In this document: positions 6,132 through 14,431 of the stretch, in pieces | Layout: each line of letters starts with the position of its first letter | Numbering within the stretch: the first letter of the stretch is position 1 | From: Bacteroidota bacterium | GTDB lineage: Bacteria > Bacteroidota > Bacteroidia > B-17B0 > Aurantibacillaceae | Direction: 5' to 3' | NCBI GenBank assembly: GCA_021155905.1 | Contig: JAJNBG010000018.1 | Span: 46,321 to 110,320 of the forward strand | Length of the DNA: 64,000 nt | The notes under the pieces: model-generated | Seen by the model: the letters and a program-made list of their open reading frames with translations, nothing else | Told to the model about the DNA's origin: nothing | Databases searched by the model: none | Program-made: the position numbers and the translations under genes

Positions 6132-8636
6132 CTAAACAGGATCGGCATCTACCTGCAAACGGTAGATGCTTTTTTTATTGTTGTATTGCAGCGTATCCAT
6201 TTCCTGCTTCAGCAAATTACGCACCTGGGTAGGCGAATACTCCCGGTTAATCTTTAATAAAATACGTTTATGGTATTGGTCTTTTATTTTAGCTACCAAA
6301 GGAAATTCAGGCCCCAACATCATACCGCCGAATAACGGCTTTAACTGATTGGCTAATTGTTGCGCAATATCATTCACCACATTCGGATCTTTCGACACCA
6401 CTGACAATTCAATGATACGGGTGAACGGTGGATAGTGAAATTGCTCGCGCTCATTGATCTGTGACTGATAAAACTGTAAATAATTATCTGCCAATACATG
6501 ATTAATGACAGAATGCTCGGGATGGTTGGTTTGTATATAAACGGTTCCTTTTTTATCCTTTCGCCCTGCCCTGCCACTTACCTGCACAATTAACTGGTAA
6601 GCTTTTTCAAAGGAACGGAAATCAGGAAAATTTAAAACGCTGTCAACATTTAAAACCCCTACTACGCTCACGTGATCAAAATCCAAACCCTTGGTCACCA
6701 TTTGTGTACCAACCAGGATATCTATATTCCCTAACTCAAATTCATCAATCAGTTGTTTATAGGCGTACTTACTGCGTGTGGTATCCAAATCCATGCGAGC
6801 TACTTTGGCCGAAGGAAATAAAATTTCAATTTCCTCTTCAATCTTTTCCGTGCCAAACCCTTTGTATTTTAAATTATTGTTGCCGCAGGCGCCGCAACTG
6901 GTTGGTGGTTGCATGGTATAGCCGCAATAATGGCAACTCAGCTTGTTGGTTTGCTTGTGATAGATCAATGCGACATCACAATGCACACAATGCGGGATCC
7001 AGTTACAATTGGCACATTCCGTATAAGGAGCAAAGCCCCGGCGGTTCTGAAATAAAATAACCTGTTCTTTTTTAACCAGGGCTTGTGTAATGGCTGTCAC
7101 TAATTGATGTGAGAAAATTCCTTTATTCTGTTGTTGCTGGGTTTCTTTTTTTAAATCACAAACAACGGTATCTGGTAAAGTAGCTTTTCCAAAACGTTCT
7201 GCGATTCTCACGAGTCCGAATTTTTGATGGAGGGCATTATAGTAACTTTCAAAAGAAGGTGTTGCTGTTCCTAATAGCACTTTTGCTTTGTGTAAATTGG
7301 CTAAATACATGGCTGCATCACGTGCATGATAACGGGGAGCAGGATCCTGCTGTTTATACGAATTATCATGCTCCTCATCAATAATGATCAGGCCCAAATT
7401 ATTAAAAGGCAAAAACAAAGCTGAACGCGTTCCCAATACGATATTAAAATGTTTTGCATCCAGTTTATTATCGCCCTCATGAAGAATAGAATTCCAGATT
7501 TCCACTCTTTCGTTCTCACTGAATTTGGAATGGTAGATTCCAACTGAATTTCCAAACACCGCACGAATCCTGTTAATCAACTGCGTGGTCAAAGCAATTT
7601 CAGGAACAAGGTATAATACCTGTTTTCCCTGGGTAATGACTTTATCAATAAGGTCGGAGTAAATCTCTGTCTTACCGCTTCCTGTTACTCCATGCAACAA
7701 TACGGTTTGTTTGGTTTCAAATTGCGTTTCAATGTCTTTGACAGCTTTTAACTGAAATTCATTTAAAGTTTTATTGGTCTTCTCCTTGTTATCGAATAAC
7801 AAGCGACTCGTTTCCAGCTCAGTCTCGATCAATACTTCTTTTTTAACTAATGCTTTAATAACTGCCGTATCAAAGGTTTTTAACAACAATGATTTTTTAA
7901 TCAGTCCTAACTGCTTGGCCGTGTCCTCTGTTTTTAATAAATGCAGTACAGACAAAAGCACCTCAGCCTGCTTAAAAGCCTTTTTTTCCAACGTATCCAA
8001 TACTTCTTTCAGTTGTAACTCGTCTTTCAATAACGAAGCATTAACTCCAATATAATCTACCAGTTTTGGCTTGTACTTATCCTTAATTTCTTCATAAATG
8101 ACAACTGCACCTTTCTTAATTAATTTATTGATAAATACCTGAACAGTTTTAAGAGAAAGCATTATGCTGATGTCATCAAAACTTAAAGAGGAGCTCGCTT
8201 GCAAAGCCTCCAAAACCATATGTTCTTTTTCCGTAAAATAATCATACGGCATTTCATCCAGGCTAAAATCCGGATTTAACGTGATATGTGAAGTGCTGCT
8301 TAATTTTAAACCGCTGGGTAAGGCGGCGTTCATCACATCTCCTGGGTTACAGACATAATAATGTGAAATCCAGTCCCACAATTGCAGTTGAGCCGGCGTA
8401 ACAATTGGTTCATCATCCAGGATAGTTTCAATATACTTTGCAATGTACTCTTTTGGCGGATTGGAATGCACTGCATAGACAACAGCCGTATAGAACTTCG
8501 ATTTACCAAATTGAACAATGACTCTTTTTCCCACCGCAATGGATTCATTTAATTCTTTTGGAATACGATAGGTGAATTTATTAGCTACTGAAAGCGGTAC
8601 AATAACATCAACAAATAATGTATCATGGCTATCCAT
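6132..8636 (-). CDS. priA: Primosomal protein N', replication-restart helicase PriA
   Basis: A 3'-5' DNA helicase that recognises stalled forks and D-loops and reloads the replisome. Domains in order are an N-terminal 3'-DNA-binding domain (about 1-110), a winged-helix region (about 130-260), and helicase lobe 1 with Walker A GVTGSGKT at 316-323 and DEEH at 420-423. Next comes a zinc-binding insertion with eight Cys (541, 544, 550, 553, 568, 571, 581, 584), then helicase lobe 2 (GTQMVTKGLDFDHV, QVSGRAGR) and the C-terminal domain. At 834 residues it is slightly longer than the E. coli protein, normal for Bacteroidota. It is last in an operon, 2 bp after the ZIP gene. Confidence 0.96.
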   Translation of the reverse strand: MDSHDTLFVDVIVPLSVANKFTYRIPKELNESIAVGKRVIVQFGKSKFYTAVVYAVHSNPPKEYIAKYIETILDDEPIVTPAQLQLWDWISHYYVCNPGDVMNAALPSGLKLSSTSHITLNPDFSLDEMPYDYFTEKEHMVLEALQASSSLSFDDISIMLSLKTVQVFINKLIKKGAVVIYEEIKDKYKPKLVDYIGVNASLLKDELQLKEVLDTLEKKAFKQAEVLLSVLHLLKTEDTAKQLGLIKKSLLLKTFDTAVIKALVKKEVLIETELETSRLLFDNKEKTNKTLNEFQLKAVKDIETQFETKQTVLLHGVTGSGKTEIYSDLIDKVITQGKQVLYLVPEIALTTQLINRIRAVFGNSVGIYHSKFSENERVEIWNSILHEGDNKLDAKHFNIVLGTRSALFLPFNNLGLIIIDEEHDNSYKQQDPAPRYHARDAAMYLANLHKAKVLLGTATPSFESYYNALHQKFGLVRIAERFGKATLPDTVVCDLKKETQQQQNKGIFSHQLVTAITQALVKKEQVILFQNRRGFAPYTECANCNWIPHCVHCDVALIYHKQTNKLSCHYCGYTMQPPTSCGACGNNNLKYKGFGTEKIEEEIEILFPSAKVARMDLDTTRSKYAYKQLIDEFELGNIDILVGTQMVTKGLDFDHVSVVGVLNVDSVLNFPDFRSFEKAYQLIVQVSGRAGRKDKKGTVYIQTNHPEHSVINHVLADNYLQFYQSQINEREQFHYPPFTRIIELSVVSKDPNVVNDIAQQLANQLKPLFGGMMLGPEFPLVAKIKDQYHKRILLKINREYSPTQVRNLLKQEMDTLQYNNKKSIYRLQVDADPV
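6145..6176 (+). terminator. Rho-independent terminator of hpd, within priA coding sequence
   Basis: GCATCTACC (6145-6153), loop TGCAAAC, GGTAGATGC (6161-6169), then a run of seven T. The 9-bp perfect stem with a 3' T-run on the plus strand fits a terminator 23 nt after the hpd stop. The same bases encode the last residues of PriA on the other strand. Confidence 0.85.
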
Positions 8637-8638
8637 CC

Positions 8639-9385
8639 TTAACTGATTAAAGCCGCCAGGAAAACCCCCGCTATCATCGACATGATCTTCGCTAAATTAT
8701 AACGATGATTCTCCCCGGTCTCAAACATAATAGCGGTAGAGATATGAAGAAAAATACCAATCACCACAGCGAAAGATAATTTTAGAAAGCCGTCGTAATT
8801 TTGAACCCCAATTGAGTTTAATATATAACTGATCAGGCAACCCAATGGGGCCATCAAAGCAAAACCAATCAATAACAGCATGGTTTTAAGTTTCGAAGTT
8901 TTATGCTCCAATAACAAAGTCACAAAAGCAATGGCAATCGGTATATTATGAATACTGATTCCGAATACTAAAGATTGTTGTATAGAAAGAACGGTATCGG
9001 TAGGAGTTTCAATTACACCACTTTGATAAATCGGTAAGCCTTCCAGTAAAGAGTGCAGGTATAAGCCGGTAATCATACCAAATGGCAAATGTTTACCACA
9101 GGATTCGGAATGAGCATGTGTATGTCCGTGTTCAATTCCGGCACTAAAATATTCCAGCATGATCTGAATAAAAAAACCAATAAGAATAAATAAACCGATT
9201 GTTTTTGTATTTGTTTCTTCATAACATTCAGGCAATAAATGCGTGACCGAAATAGCAAATAGATATGCCGCACTGAATGCCAATAAAAATCTTAAATTCT
9301 GCGCTTTTATTTTTAATGATAAAAAGATAGAGCCCGTAACTAATACGGGTAAAGACAATAATATAGTTAATAGCCAAAGACTCAT
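8639..9385 (-). CDS. ZIP-family divalent metal transporter
   Basis: Inner-membrane permease of the ZIP family, likely importing Zn(II) or a related divalent metal. The 248-residue protein has about eight hydrophobic segments. The His-rich stretch between segments 3 and 4 (HGHTHAHSESCGKH) resembles the variable metal-binding loop. The conserved intramembrane motifs HSLLEGLPI and SIHNIPIAIAF match ZIP helices 4 and 5, which carry the metal-coordinating His/Asn/Glu. Its start overlaps the stop of the upstream methyltransferase gene by 4 bp and its stop is 2 bp from priA, so the three are co-transcribed. The exact metal cannot be told from sequence. Confidence 0.85.
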   Translation of the reverse strand: MSLWLLTILLSLPVLVTGSIFLSLKIKAQNLRFLLAFSAAYLFAISVTHLLPECYEETNTKTIGLFILIGFFIQIMLEYFSAGIEHGHTHAHSESCGKHLPFGMITGLYLHSLLEGLPIYQSGVIETPTDTVLSIQQSLVFGISIHNIPIAIAFVTLLLEHKTSKLKTMLLLIGFALMAPLGCLISYILNSIGVQNYDGFLKLSFAVVIGIFLHISTAIMFETGENHRYNLAKIMSMIAGVFLAALIS

Positions 9386-10113
9386 TTTTTCTGCAATACT
9401 AAAATTAAACGGGGTGATGTCTTATTATTAAACTCCTGTAACTGATAATTCCCGAAAGTGTGTAACAGAGTTAAATTACATTCTTTTGCCAGACTCTCAA
9501 AATACGATTTGTCAAATAATTTGACACGCTCCTCATAGTGAAAAGATTCACCCTTATCGGTAAAATCAATAGTCTTAATCACTGTATTATTTTCTATTTT
9601 TTTAGAGATATTGAATGTAATACCATCTATGGTTTTCTCGTCATGACAGGTCAGAATACTTTTAACATATTCTGCATTCAGATAATCAAAAACGAATAAT
9701 CCATTTGGCATCAAACTTTTTTGAACGGCGTCAAATACATGTAGATCATCTTCCCTCCTTTCAAAATACCCGAAGCTGGTAAACAAATTAAACACTGCGT
9801 CAAAATAATTGGTCCGGAATAATTTACGCATATCATGCTGATAAAACTGCAATGTATCATTAGCAGATTTATTTGCTTCTAAAATGCTCTGTTCCGATAA
9901 ATCCGTTCCAATAACCCGGTAACCTTTTTGATTCAAATAAATACTATGCCTTCCTTTGCCGCAACATAAATCCCAACAAACAGCGTTTGGTTTTAAATTT
10001 AAAAACTGCGTGATGTTGTCGATAAATAAAGATGCCTCAGAATAATCCCTGTTTTTATAGAGAATATGATAATAAGGAGTATCGAACCAGGAAGAAAACC
10101 ACTCTTTTTGCAT
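9382..10113 (-). CDS. Class I SAM-dependent methyltransferase
   Basis: Soluble 243-residue methyltransferase with the seven-strand Rossmann fold. Motif I is VCWDLCCGKGRHSIYL near residues 44-60, followed by GYRVIGTDLSEQS (acidic residue of motif II) and NLFTSFGYFE where substrate-side residues usually sit. The Y-F-E-R-R-E-D-D region resembles small-molecule or quinone-type methyltransferases, but the substrate cannot be assigned. First gene of the methyltransferase-ZIP-priA operon. An exact -7 box (minus-strand TACCTTTG, 10120-10127) is only 6 bp from the start codon, so the mRNA may be leaderless. Confidence 0.8.
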   Translation of the reverse strand: MQKEWFSSWFDTPYYHILYKNRDYSEASLFIDNITQFLNLKPNAVCWDLCCGKGRHSIYLNQKGYRVIGTDLSEQSILEANKSANDTLQFYQHDMRKLFRTNYFDAVFNLFTSFGYFERREDDLHVFDAVQKSLMPNGLFVFDYLNAEYVKSILTCHDEKTIDGITFNISKKIENNTVIKTIDFTDKGESFHYEERVKLFDKSYFESLAKECNLTLLHTFGNYQLQEFNNKTSPRLILVLQKK

Positions 10114-10119
10114 CGCCTA

Positions 10120-10127
10120 CAAAGGTA
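10120..10127 (-). promoter_or_regulatory. Promoter -7 box of the methyltransferase-ZIP-priA operon
   Basis: Minus-strand TACCTTTG, an exact TAnnTTTG, 6 bp upstream of the ATG at 10113. The expected start point falls at or next to the initiation codon. The -33 position falls inside the terminator of the neighbouring upstream gene and shows no TTG. Confidence 0.4.
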
Positions 10128-10138
10128 TTAAAACAAAA

Positions 10139-10162
10139 ACACCGAACGATACTGTCCGGTGT
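10139..10162 (-). terminator. Terminator of the OmpA/PD40 gene
   Basis: ACACCG (10139-10144) and CGGTGT (10157-10162) form a 6-bp stem with a 12-nt loop. On the minus strand it is followed by TTTTGTTTT, and it lies 24 bp after the stop at 10186. T-rich sequence also follows on the plus strand, so it could work in both directions. Confidence 0.7.
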
Positions 10163-10185
10163 TTTTTATATAAAAATCTAATTAA

Positions 10186-12513
10186 TTATCTGGCAATTAC
10201 ACGAACGTATTGGAACGGGCTGTATTTCTTTTTGTTTTGGTAATCTGACTCATACACCGGCCCTCTTACAGCTGAGATCTTTTTAAATACGATCTTAGAA
10301 GCATCGCCACCTTTTGCAGTAACCGCAGCCTTAATCTTTTCTTCCATCTTATCAGCTCTGGATATTGCCAGGTCTCTGTTATTTGCAAAAGCGCGTGTTG
10401 GTACCTGTGAAGCACTTGACATAATTTTCACAGTAGGGTTGCACTCCTTAGTCTTGCTGACAATTCCATCAATTAATATTTCCCAGTCCTTAGCATCCTC
10501 TATATCGTTTGCATTGTAAGCGAAATTGTGTTTATACTTCACCGGTGAACCACAGGAAACATCCGGTTTGTAATTGGTGTTATCTTTAGGGTGATCAACA
10601 GCTACATCAGAAGTTGTTTCAAGGTATAAAACCTGAGTAATGGTTTTACTCCCTTTAATACCTATTGTATTAAAGGTTCCAATAGCAGATTTCTTTCCTT
10701 TTAACTCGGCAAAAATGGTATAAGATTTATCGGCGGCTAAAACAGTTCCGTCCTTCTTGCCAACATTGTCCACTTCAAAATTGACGTCAGTTCCGTCTTT
10801 TTCTTTTAATGTGATATTAGCGTTTTCTACCGGTGTTTTATCTTTGGCGTTATTTAAAACTAAAGTATTCAACAAAATTTTCTTGTCTTTTGTTTTAACT
10901 GTACCCAATAAAGAAACCGGATCAAGGTTAATTTCTTTTTTAATCTCCTGGTAAGCAATATCGTTAGAAACGAAAATATCCTCGTTATAAAACTCTTCTC
11001 CTTTTGCCTGGTAAGAGAAATTATAATTTTTATTTGGAGCCAGGATTGTAGCAAAAGTACCATTCTCTTTTGGCCTGTATCGTCCAACAACCTCTCCTGT
11101 TTCTTTATTAGTGACAACCACCTCTAAATCATCCGGCAATTTTTCGCCATCAGCAGGCATGATAAAACCTTTAAATAAAGCCAATGGTTTTTCTTTAGCA
11201 TCAGGAATATACATGGTGTAAATATCTTTTTCTCCATGTCCGCCATCTTTCGCAGAAGAGAAATATCCACGCTTTCCATCGGGAGACGTCACAAAAAACA
11301 CATCATCATCGGGCGTATTGATTGGGTACCCTAAATTCTGAGGAGCAGAAAACTTCTTTTCTTCATCCATAACCGATGCGAAAATGTCAAAACCTCCCAT
11401 AGACTTATGACCTACTGATGCAAAAATTAAAGTTACACCGTCAGGATGAATGAAAGGTCCATCTTCGTCATATTTTGTATTAATAACGGGGCCAACATTT
11501 AATGCCTTACTCCATGCTCCATTTGGCAATTTAACGCAACGGTAAATGTCACGTCCACCATATCCACCCGGACGATCTGATACAAAATAAAGCGTATTGT
11601 TATCCGCGCTTAAACAAGCATGGGATTCCCAATACTTTGTATTGATATCTGAACCAAAGCTCTGCAAGATACTCCAGTCTTTTCCATCCCAGGTACTATA
11701 ATAAACATTTCCGTTTCCACCGTCATCTCTGTAAACAATCAGGGTTTGCCCGTCCGGCGTCAAATTGATAGATGCCTCATGGCCATTTGTGTTTACAAAT
11801 TGTCCAAGTCCTTTTGGCGAGGACCAAACACCGTTTTCGTTTTTATAAGACACTACAATGTCTTCAAAATATTGTCCTTCAGGTGTTTTATCACCACCTG
11901 TGCTTGTATTTCTTCTTGTCGTGTAAATTAAGGTAGCTTCATCAGCACTTAAAACAGGACTGTAATCGGGAAACTCGCTATTGATACTATCACCCAAATT
12001 TTCAATTTTCACATTGATGGGGGCAGCAATTAATTCCTTTGCGTAAATAGACTGTTGCCTAAAGAAAGCCACATCTGCTTTAGTTTCCTTATCTCTTGCA
12101 TATTCTTTATCAAAAAGGTCGTATTGCGCGATTGCTTCATCAAATTTATAATTGAAATGAAGTGATTTTCCGTAGTAAAAGAAAGCTAATGGTGGCGCTT
12201 CTTTTTCAGACGGATCATCATGTCGGTAATTCTTAGTAACTTTTGTAATCGCTTTAGCCAAATAGCTTTCTGCCATTCCTTTGTTTTGAGAGGAACTTAA
12301 ATAGCAAAAACCAATATTGAAATTGATATTCGCAGAAGAGGAATCAATTTTGTAGGCTTCCAAATAATTTTTCAAAGCCATGTCATAATTTTCCTCACCA
12401 ATTAAGAAATTTCCTTCTCTGAAAAAATCTGAATACTTTCCACTCGTTAACTGAGCTTTAACAATGTTGGTACCAATAAAAATGGCAATAATAAATAGAT
12501 AAAATTTCTTCAT
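10186..12513 (-). CDS. OmpA-family envelope protein with TPR and PD40 (WD40-like) repeats
   Basis: Exported cell-envelope protein of 775 residues. The start at 12513 is chosen because it gives the clean signal peptide MKKFYLFIIAIFIGTNIVKAQ; a frame extending 26 codons further upstream lacks coding character. After the signal come TPR-like helices (about 25-190: NYDMALKNYLEAYKID, NFNIGFCYLSSSQN). A beta-propeller of PD40 repeats follows (about 190-430: FPDYSPVLSADEATLIYTT, GRDIYRCVKL, HPDGVTLIFAS, SPDGKRGYFSS), then carboxypeptidase-like/Ig segments and a C-terminal OmpA-like region. This layout is common for peptidoglycan-associated T9SS or gliding-related proteins in Bacteroidota (PorE/SprE-like neighbours), but a specific role is not shown. 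Confidence 0.85.
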   Translation of the reverse strand: MKKFYLFIIAIFIGTNIVKAQLTSGKYSDFFREGNFLIGEENYDMALKNYLEAYKIDSSSANINFNIGFCYLSSSQNKGMAESYLAKAITKVTKNYRHDDPSEKEAPPLAFFYYGKSLHFNYKFDEAIAQYDLFDKEYARDKETKADVAFFRQQSIYAKELIAAPINVKIENLGDSINSEFPDYSPVLSADEATLIYTTRRNTSTGGDKTPEGQYFEDIVVSYKNENGVWSSPKGLGQFVNTNGHEASINLTPDGQTLIVYRDDGGNGNVYYSTWDGKDWSILQSFGSDINTKYWESHACLSADNNTLYFVSDRPGGYGGRDIYRCVKLPNGAWSKALNVGPVINTKYDEDGPFIHPDGVTLIFASVGHKSMGGFDIFASVMDEEKKFSAPQNLGYPINTPDDDVFFVTSPDGKRGYFSSAKDGGHGEKDIYTMYIPDAKEKPLALFKGFIMPADGEKLPDDLEVVVTNKETGEVVGRYRPKENGTFATILAPNKNYNFSYQAKGEEFYNEDIFVSNDIAYQEIKKEINLDPVSLLGTVKTKDKKILLNTLVLNNAKDKTPVENANITLKEKDGTDVNFEVDNVGKKDGTVLAADKSYTIFAELKGKKSAIGTFNTIGIKGSKTITQVLYLETTSDVAVDHPKDNTNYKPDVSCGSPVKYKHNFAYNANDIEDAKDWEILIDGIVSKTKECNPTVKIMSSASQVPTRAFANNRDLAISRADKMEEKIKAAVTAKGGDASKIVFKKISAVRGPVYESDYQNKKKYSPFQYVRVIAR

Positions 12514-12535
12514 TTGATTTTTTTTACAAGAGGAG

Positions 12536-12543
12536 CAAAAATA
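12536..12543 (-). promoter_or_regulatory. -7 box upstream of the OmpA/PD40 gene
   Basis: Minus-strand TATTTTTG, an exact TAnnTTTG, 22 bp before the chosen ATG at 12513. Its position supports that start over the longer frame. A minus-strand TTTG at 12557-12560 is only 13 bp further upstream, shorter than the usual 19-21. Confidence 0.45.
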
Positions 12544-12580
12544 GCATAATTTTAGACAAAAACCATAATATGAGCGATAA

Positions 12581-12608
12581 AAAAATCCCATACTAGGATG
12601 GGATTTTT
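12581..12608 (-). terminator. Terminator of the 2-oxoacid dehydrogenase E2 gene
   Basis: AAAAATCCCAT (12581-12591), loop ACTAGG, ATGGGATTTTT (12598-12608): an 11-bp perfect stem with T-rich 3' arm on either strand. It lies 8 bp after the E2 stop codon at 12616. Confidence 0.85.
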
Positions 12609-12615
12609 AATTCAT

Positions 12616-13950
12616 TTATGAGGTTCTGGTGATATCCCAGTTTTCCATATAATCAGCAACTTTTCTTAAGAAACTACCGCCTAAGGAACCATCAACCACT
12701 CTATGGTCGTAGGATAATGATAAAAACATGAAATGTCTGATTGCTATCACATCACCCTGTGGGGTCTCAATAACTGCCGGTTTCTTTTTAATGGTGCCAA
12801 CCGCCAAAATAGCAACCTGTGGCTGTAAAATAATCGGGGTACCCATCACGTTCCCAAAACCGCCTACATTGGTTAAGGTAAATGTCCCTCCCTGAATTTC
12901 ATCCGGTGCTAATTTATTAGCTCTGGCTCTGGTTGCTAAGTCATTCACATCCTTAGTAATTCCAACAAGGTTTTTCTGGTCTGCGTTCTTAATTACCGGA
13001 ACAATTAAGTTACCCGTTGGCAAAGCTGCTGCCATACCTACATTAATATTTTTACGCTTGATGATCTTTGTTCCGGTTTGATCCACCGAAACGTTAATCA
13101 TTGGAAAATCTTTAATCGCTTTAGCCACACATTCAATGAATAGTGGTGTAAATGTGATTTTCTCGCCTTCGCGTTTCTCAAAATCTTTCTTAATCTTATC
13201 TCTCCATTGAACCAAATTAGTCACATCTGCTTCCACAAACGATGTCACATGCGGAGATACGTGCTTGCTCATCACCATGTTATCTGCAATGATCTTACGC
13301 ATACGATCCATTTCAATGATCTCATCACCACCCCCTACAGACACAGCCGGACGTTGAACCAGCACCGTATTATCCGGAACACCCATTGAACCACCAGACT
13401 TAACTTCGGTTTTTTGAGCAGCAGGAGTTGCAGTAGTTGTTGTTGCGGCTTGTTTGTTTCTGTTTGGTAAATAGGCTAAGATATCCGCTTTTGTTACCCT
13501 TCCTTCCTGCCCGGTACCTTTAATACCATCCAGTTCAGCTAAAGAAATACCTTCTTCTTTCGCAATACTCTTGACTAAAGGAGAATAGAATTTATCAGAA
13601 CCTGAAAAGTCAACATTTTCTGTTTTTGCAGCAATCGGAGTATCCGTTGCAGGTTTATTTGTTTGAGCCGGAGCTACCGTTTTTGGAGTTTCTGCAACAG
13701 AAGCCGTTGCATCAGAAGAAATGATTGCAATTACGGCACCTACCTGCACTACATCATTTTCATTAAATAGTTTTTTGATCAATTTTCCTTCAAAAGGAGA
13801 AGGGATTTCCGAGTCAACCTTATCAGTCGCTATTTCAAGAACTGTCTCATCAATTTTAATTGAATCCCCTTCGTTTTTAGTCCACTTAATAATGGTTGCT
13901 TCTGCAACACTTTCGCCCATTTTGGGCATTGTTAATTCAAATTGAGCCAT
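12616..13950 (-). CDS. 2-oxoacid dehydrogenase complex E2 (dihydrolipoyl acyltransferase)
   Basis: Core acyltransferase of a 2-oxoacid dehydrogenase complex, moving the acyl group from a lipoyl arm to CoA. The start at 13950 gives MAQFELTMPKMGESVAEATI, the canonical lipoyl-domain N-terminus; the longer frame adds 22 unrelated residues. The domains are a single lipoyl domain (1-78) with lipoyl-Lys44 in ATDKVDSE, a Pro/Thr/Ala linker, an E3-binding domain (FYSPLVKSIAKEEGISLAELDGIKGTG, then GRVTKADI) and the catalytic domain ending with His416-R-V-V-D420-G. The family includes pyruvate, 2-oxoglutarate and branched-chain E2s. In Bacteroidota this type is often annotated as branched-chain or generic E2, and no E1 or E3 gene is nearby to decide. 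Confidence 0.88.
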   Translation of the reverse strand: MAQFELTMPKMGESVAEATIIKWTKNEGDSIKIDETVLEIATDKVDSEIPSPFEGKLIKKLFNENDVVQVGAVIAIISSDATASVAETPKTVAPAQTNKPATDTPIAAKTENVDFSGSDKFYSPLVKSIAKEEGISLAELDGIKGTGQEGRVTKADILAYLPNRNKQAATTTTATPAAQKTEVKSGGSMGVPDNTVLVQRPAVSVGGGDEIIEMDRMRKIIADNMVMSKHVSPHVTSFVEADVTNLVQWRDKIKKDFEKREGEKITFTPLFIECVAKAIKDFPMINVSVDQTGTKIIKRKNINVGMAAALPTGNLIVPVIKNADQKNLVGITKDVNDLATRARANKLAPDEIQGGTFTLTNVGGFGNVMGTPIILQPQVAILAVGTIKKKPAVIETPQGDVIAIRHFMFLSLSYDHRVVDGSLGGSFLRKVADYMENWDITRTS

Positions 13951-13972
13951 TGTCTTAAAATAATGTAGAACG

Positions 13973-14003
13973 CAAAAATAACGTAATATCGCTATTACAC
14001 AAA
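13973..14003 (-). promoter_or_regulatory. E2 promoter with dyad in the spacer
   Basis: On the minus strand TTTG (14000-14003), a 19-bp spacer and TATTTTTG (13973-13980) match both Bacteroidota elements exactly. The predicted start is near 13967, giving a leader of about 17 nt to the ATG at 13950. The spacer holds the dyad GTAATA-N4-TATTAC (13983-13998), a candidate operator. Confidence 0.65.
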
Positions 14004-14067
14004 TTTTATTAGACAAGAATTTTGTCCTTGTTTACATTTGGGATTTTAAACGGCTTTTTATCCTCAC

Positions 14068-14253
14068 TTAGCTCGCTACAACTTCAATAAATCCAACTGA
14101 ATCAGATTTTTTGATCGTTAACGATTTAGAATAATTAAGGATATTCTGAATTAATGAATCAGAAGGTTCAGGGTCTTCAACAGGGATAGCATCCTGTTGC
14201 TTGTTTTTAGTGATTTTTAATAATGTAGAAACAAGAGTAGAAGTTTGTTGCAT
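14068..14253 (-). CDS. Small hypothetical protein, 61 residues
   Basis: No recognised family. The frame has an ATG, codon use similar to its neighbours and a plausible soluble composition: N-terminal polar segment with TLLKITKNKQQ, a central acidic patch (VEDPEPSD) and a C-terminal KKSDSVGFIEVV. There is no signal peptide or membrane segment. It stands alone between the E2 gene (same strand) and the divergent alpha-2-macroglobulin gene. A weak -7 like box (TATTTTTA, minus strand, 14317-14324) lies upstream. It could be a chance frame. Confidence 0.5.
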   Translation of the reverse strand: MQQTSTLVSTLLKITKNKQQDAIPVEDPEPSDSLIQNILNYSKSLTIKKSDSVGFIEVVAS

Positions 14254-14377
14254 AGGCAGTTTTAGGGGTTTATATACTAAATAACGCAGGTCATTTTAAT
14301 TTATTGTGCTCTTCATTAAAAATATAGAAAAAAGCCGATTTCAGGGAATTGACCGCCAAAATAAACTTTACTCCGAT

Positions 14378-14409
14378 TTGCTTTTGATTTCGTTTTTTAC
14401 CTAATTTCG
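14378..14409 (+). promoter_or_regulatory. Candidate promoter of the alpha-2-macroglobulin gene
   Basis: TTG (14378-14380), 21 bp, then TAATTTCG (14402-14409), one mismatch to TAnnTTTG. Expected transcription start near 14415, 17 nt before the ATG. Confidence 0.4.
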
Positions 14410-14431
14410 TTTAATCTTTCCCTTAAAAGCT

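Noticed and set aside
6704..7060. 118-codon frame on the plus strand inside priA
   Set aside because: Antisense to the conserved helicase and zinc-binding region of PriA; its residue composition is not protein-like.
12514..12591. Longer N-terminus for the OmpA/PD40 protein
   Set aside because: The extra 26 residues are not coding-like, precede a perfect signal peptide, and overlap the likely promoter box at 12536-12543.
13951..14016. Longer N-terminus for the E2 protein
   Set aside because: The lipoyl domain starts canonically at 13950, and the promoter -7 box lies inside the extra segment.
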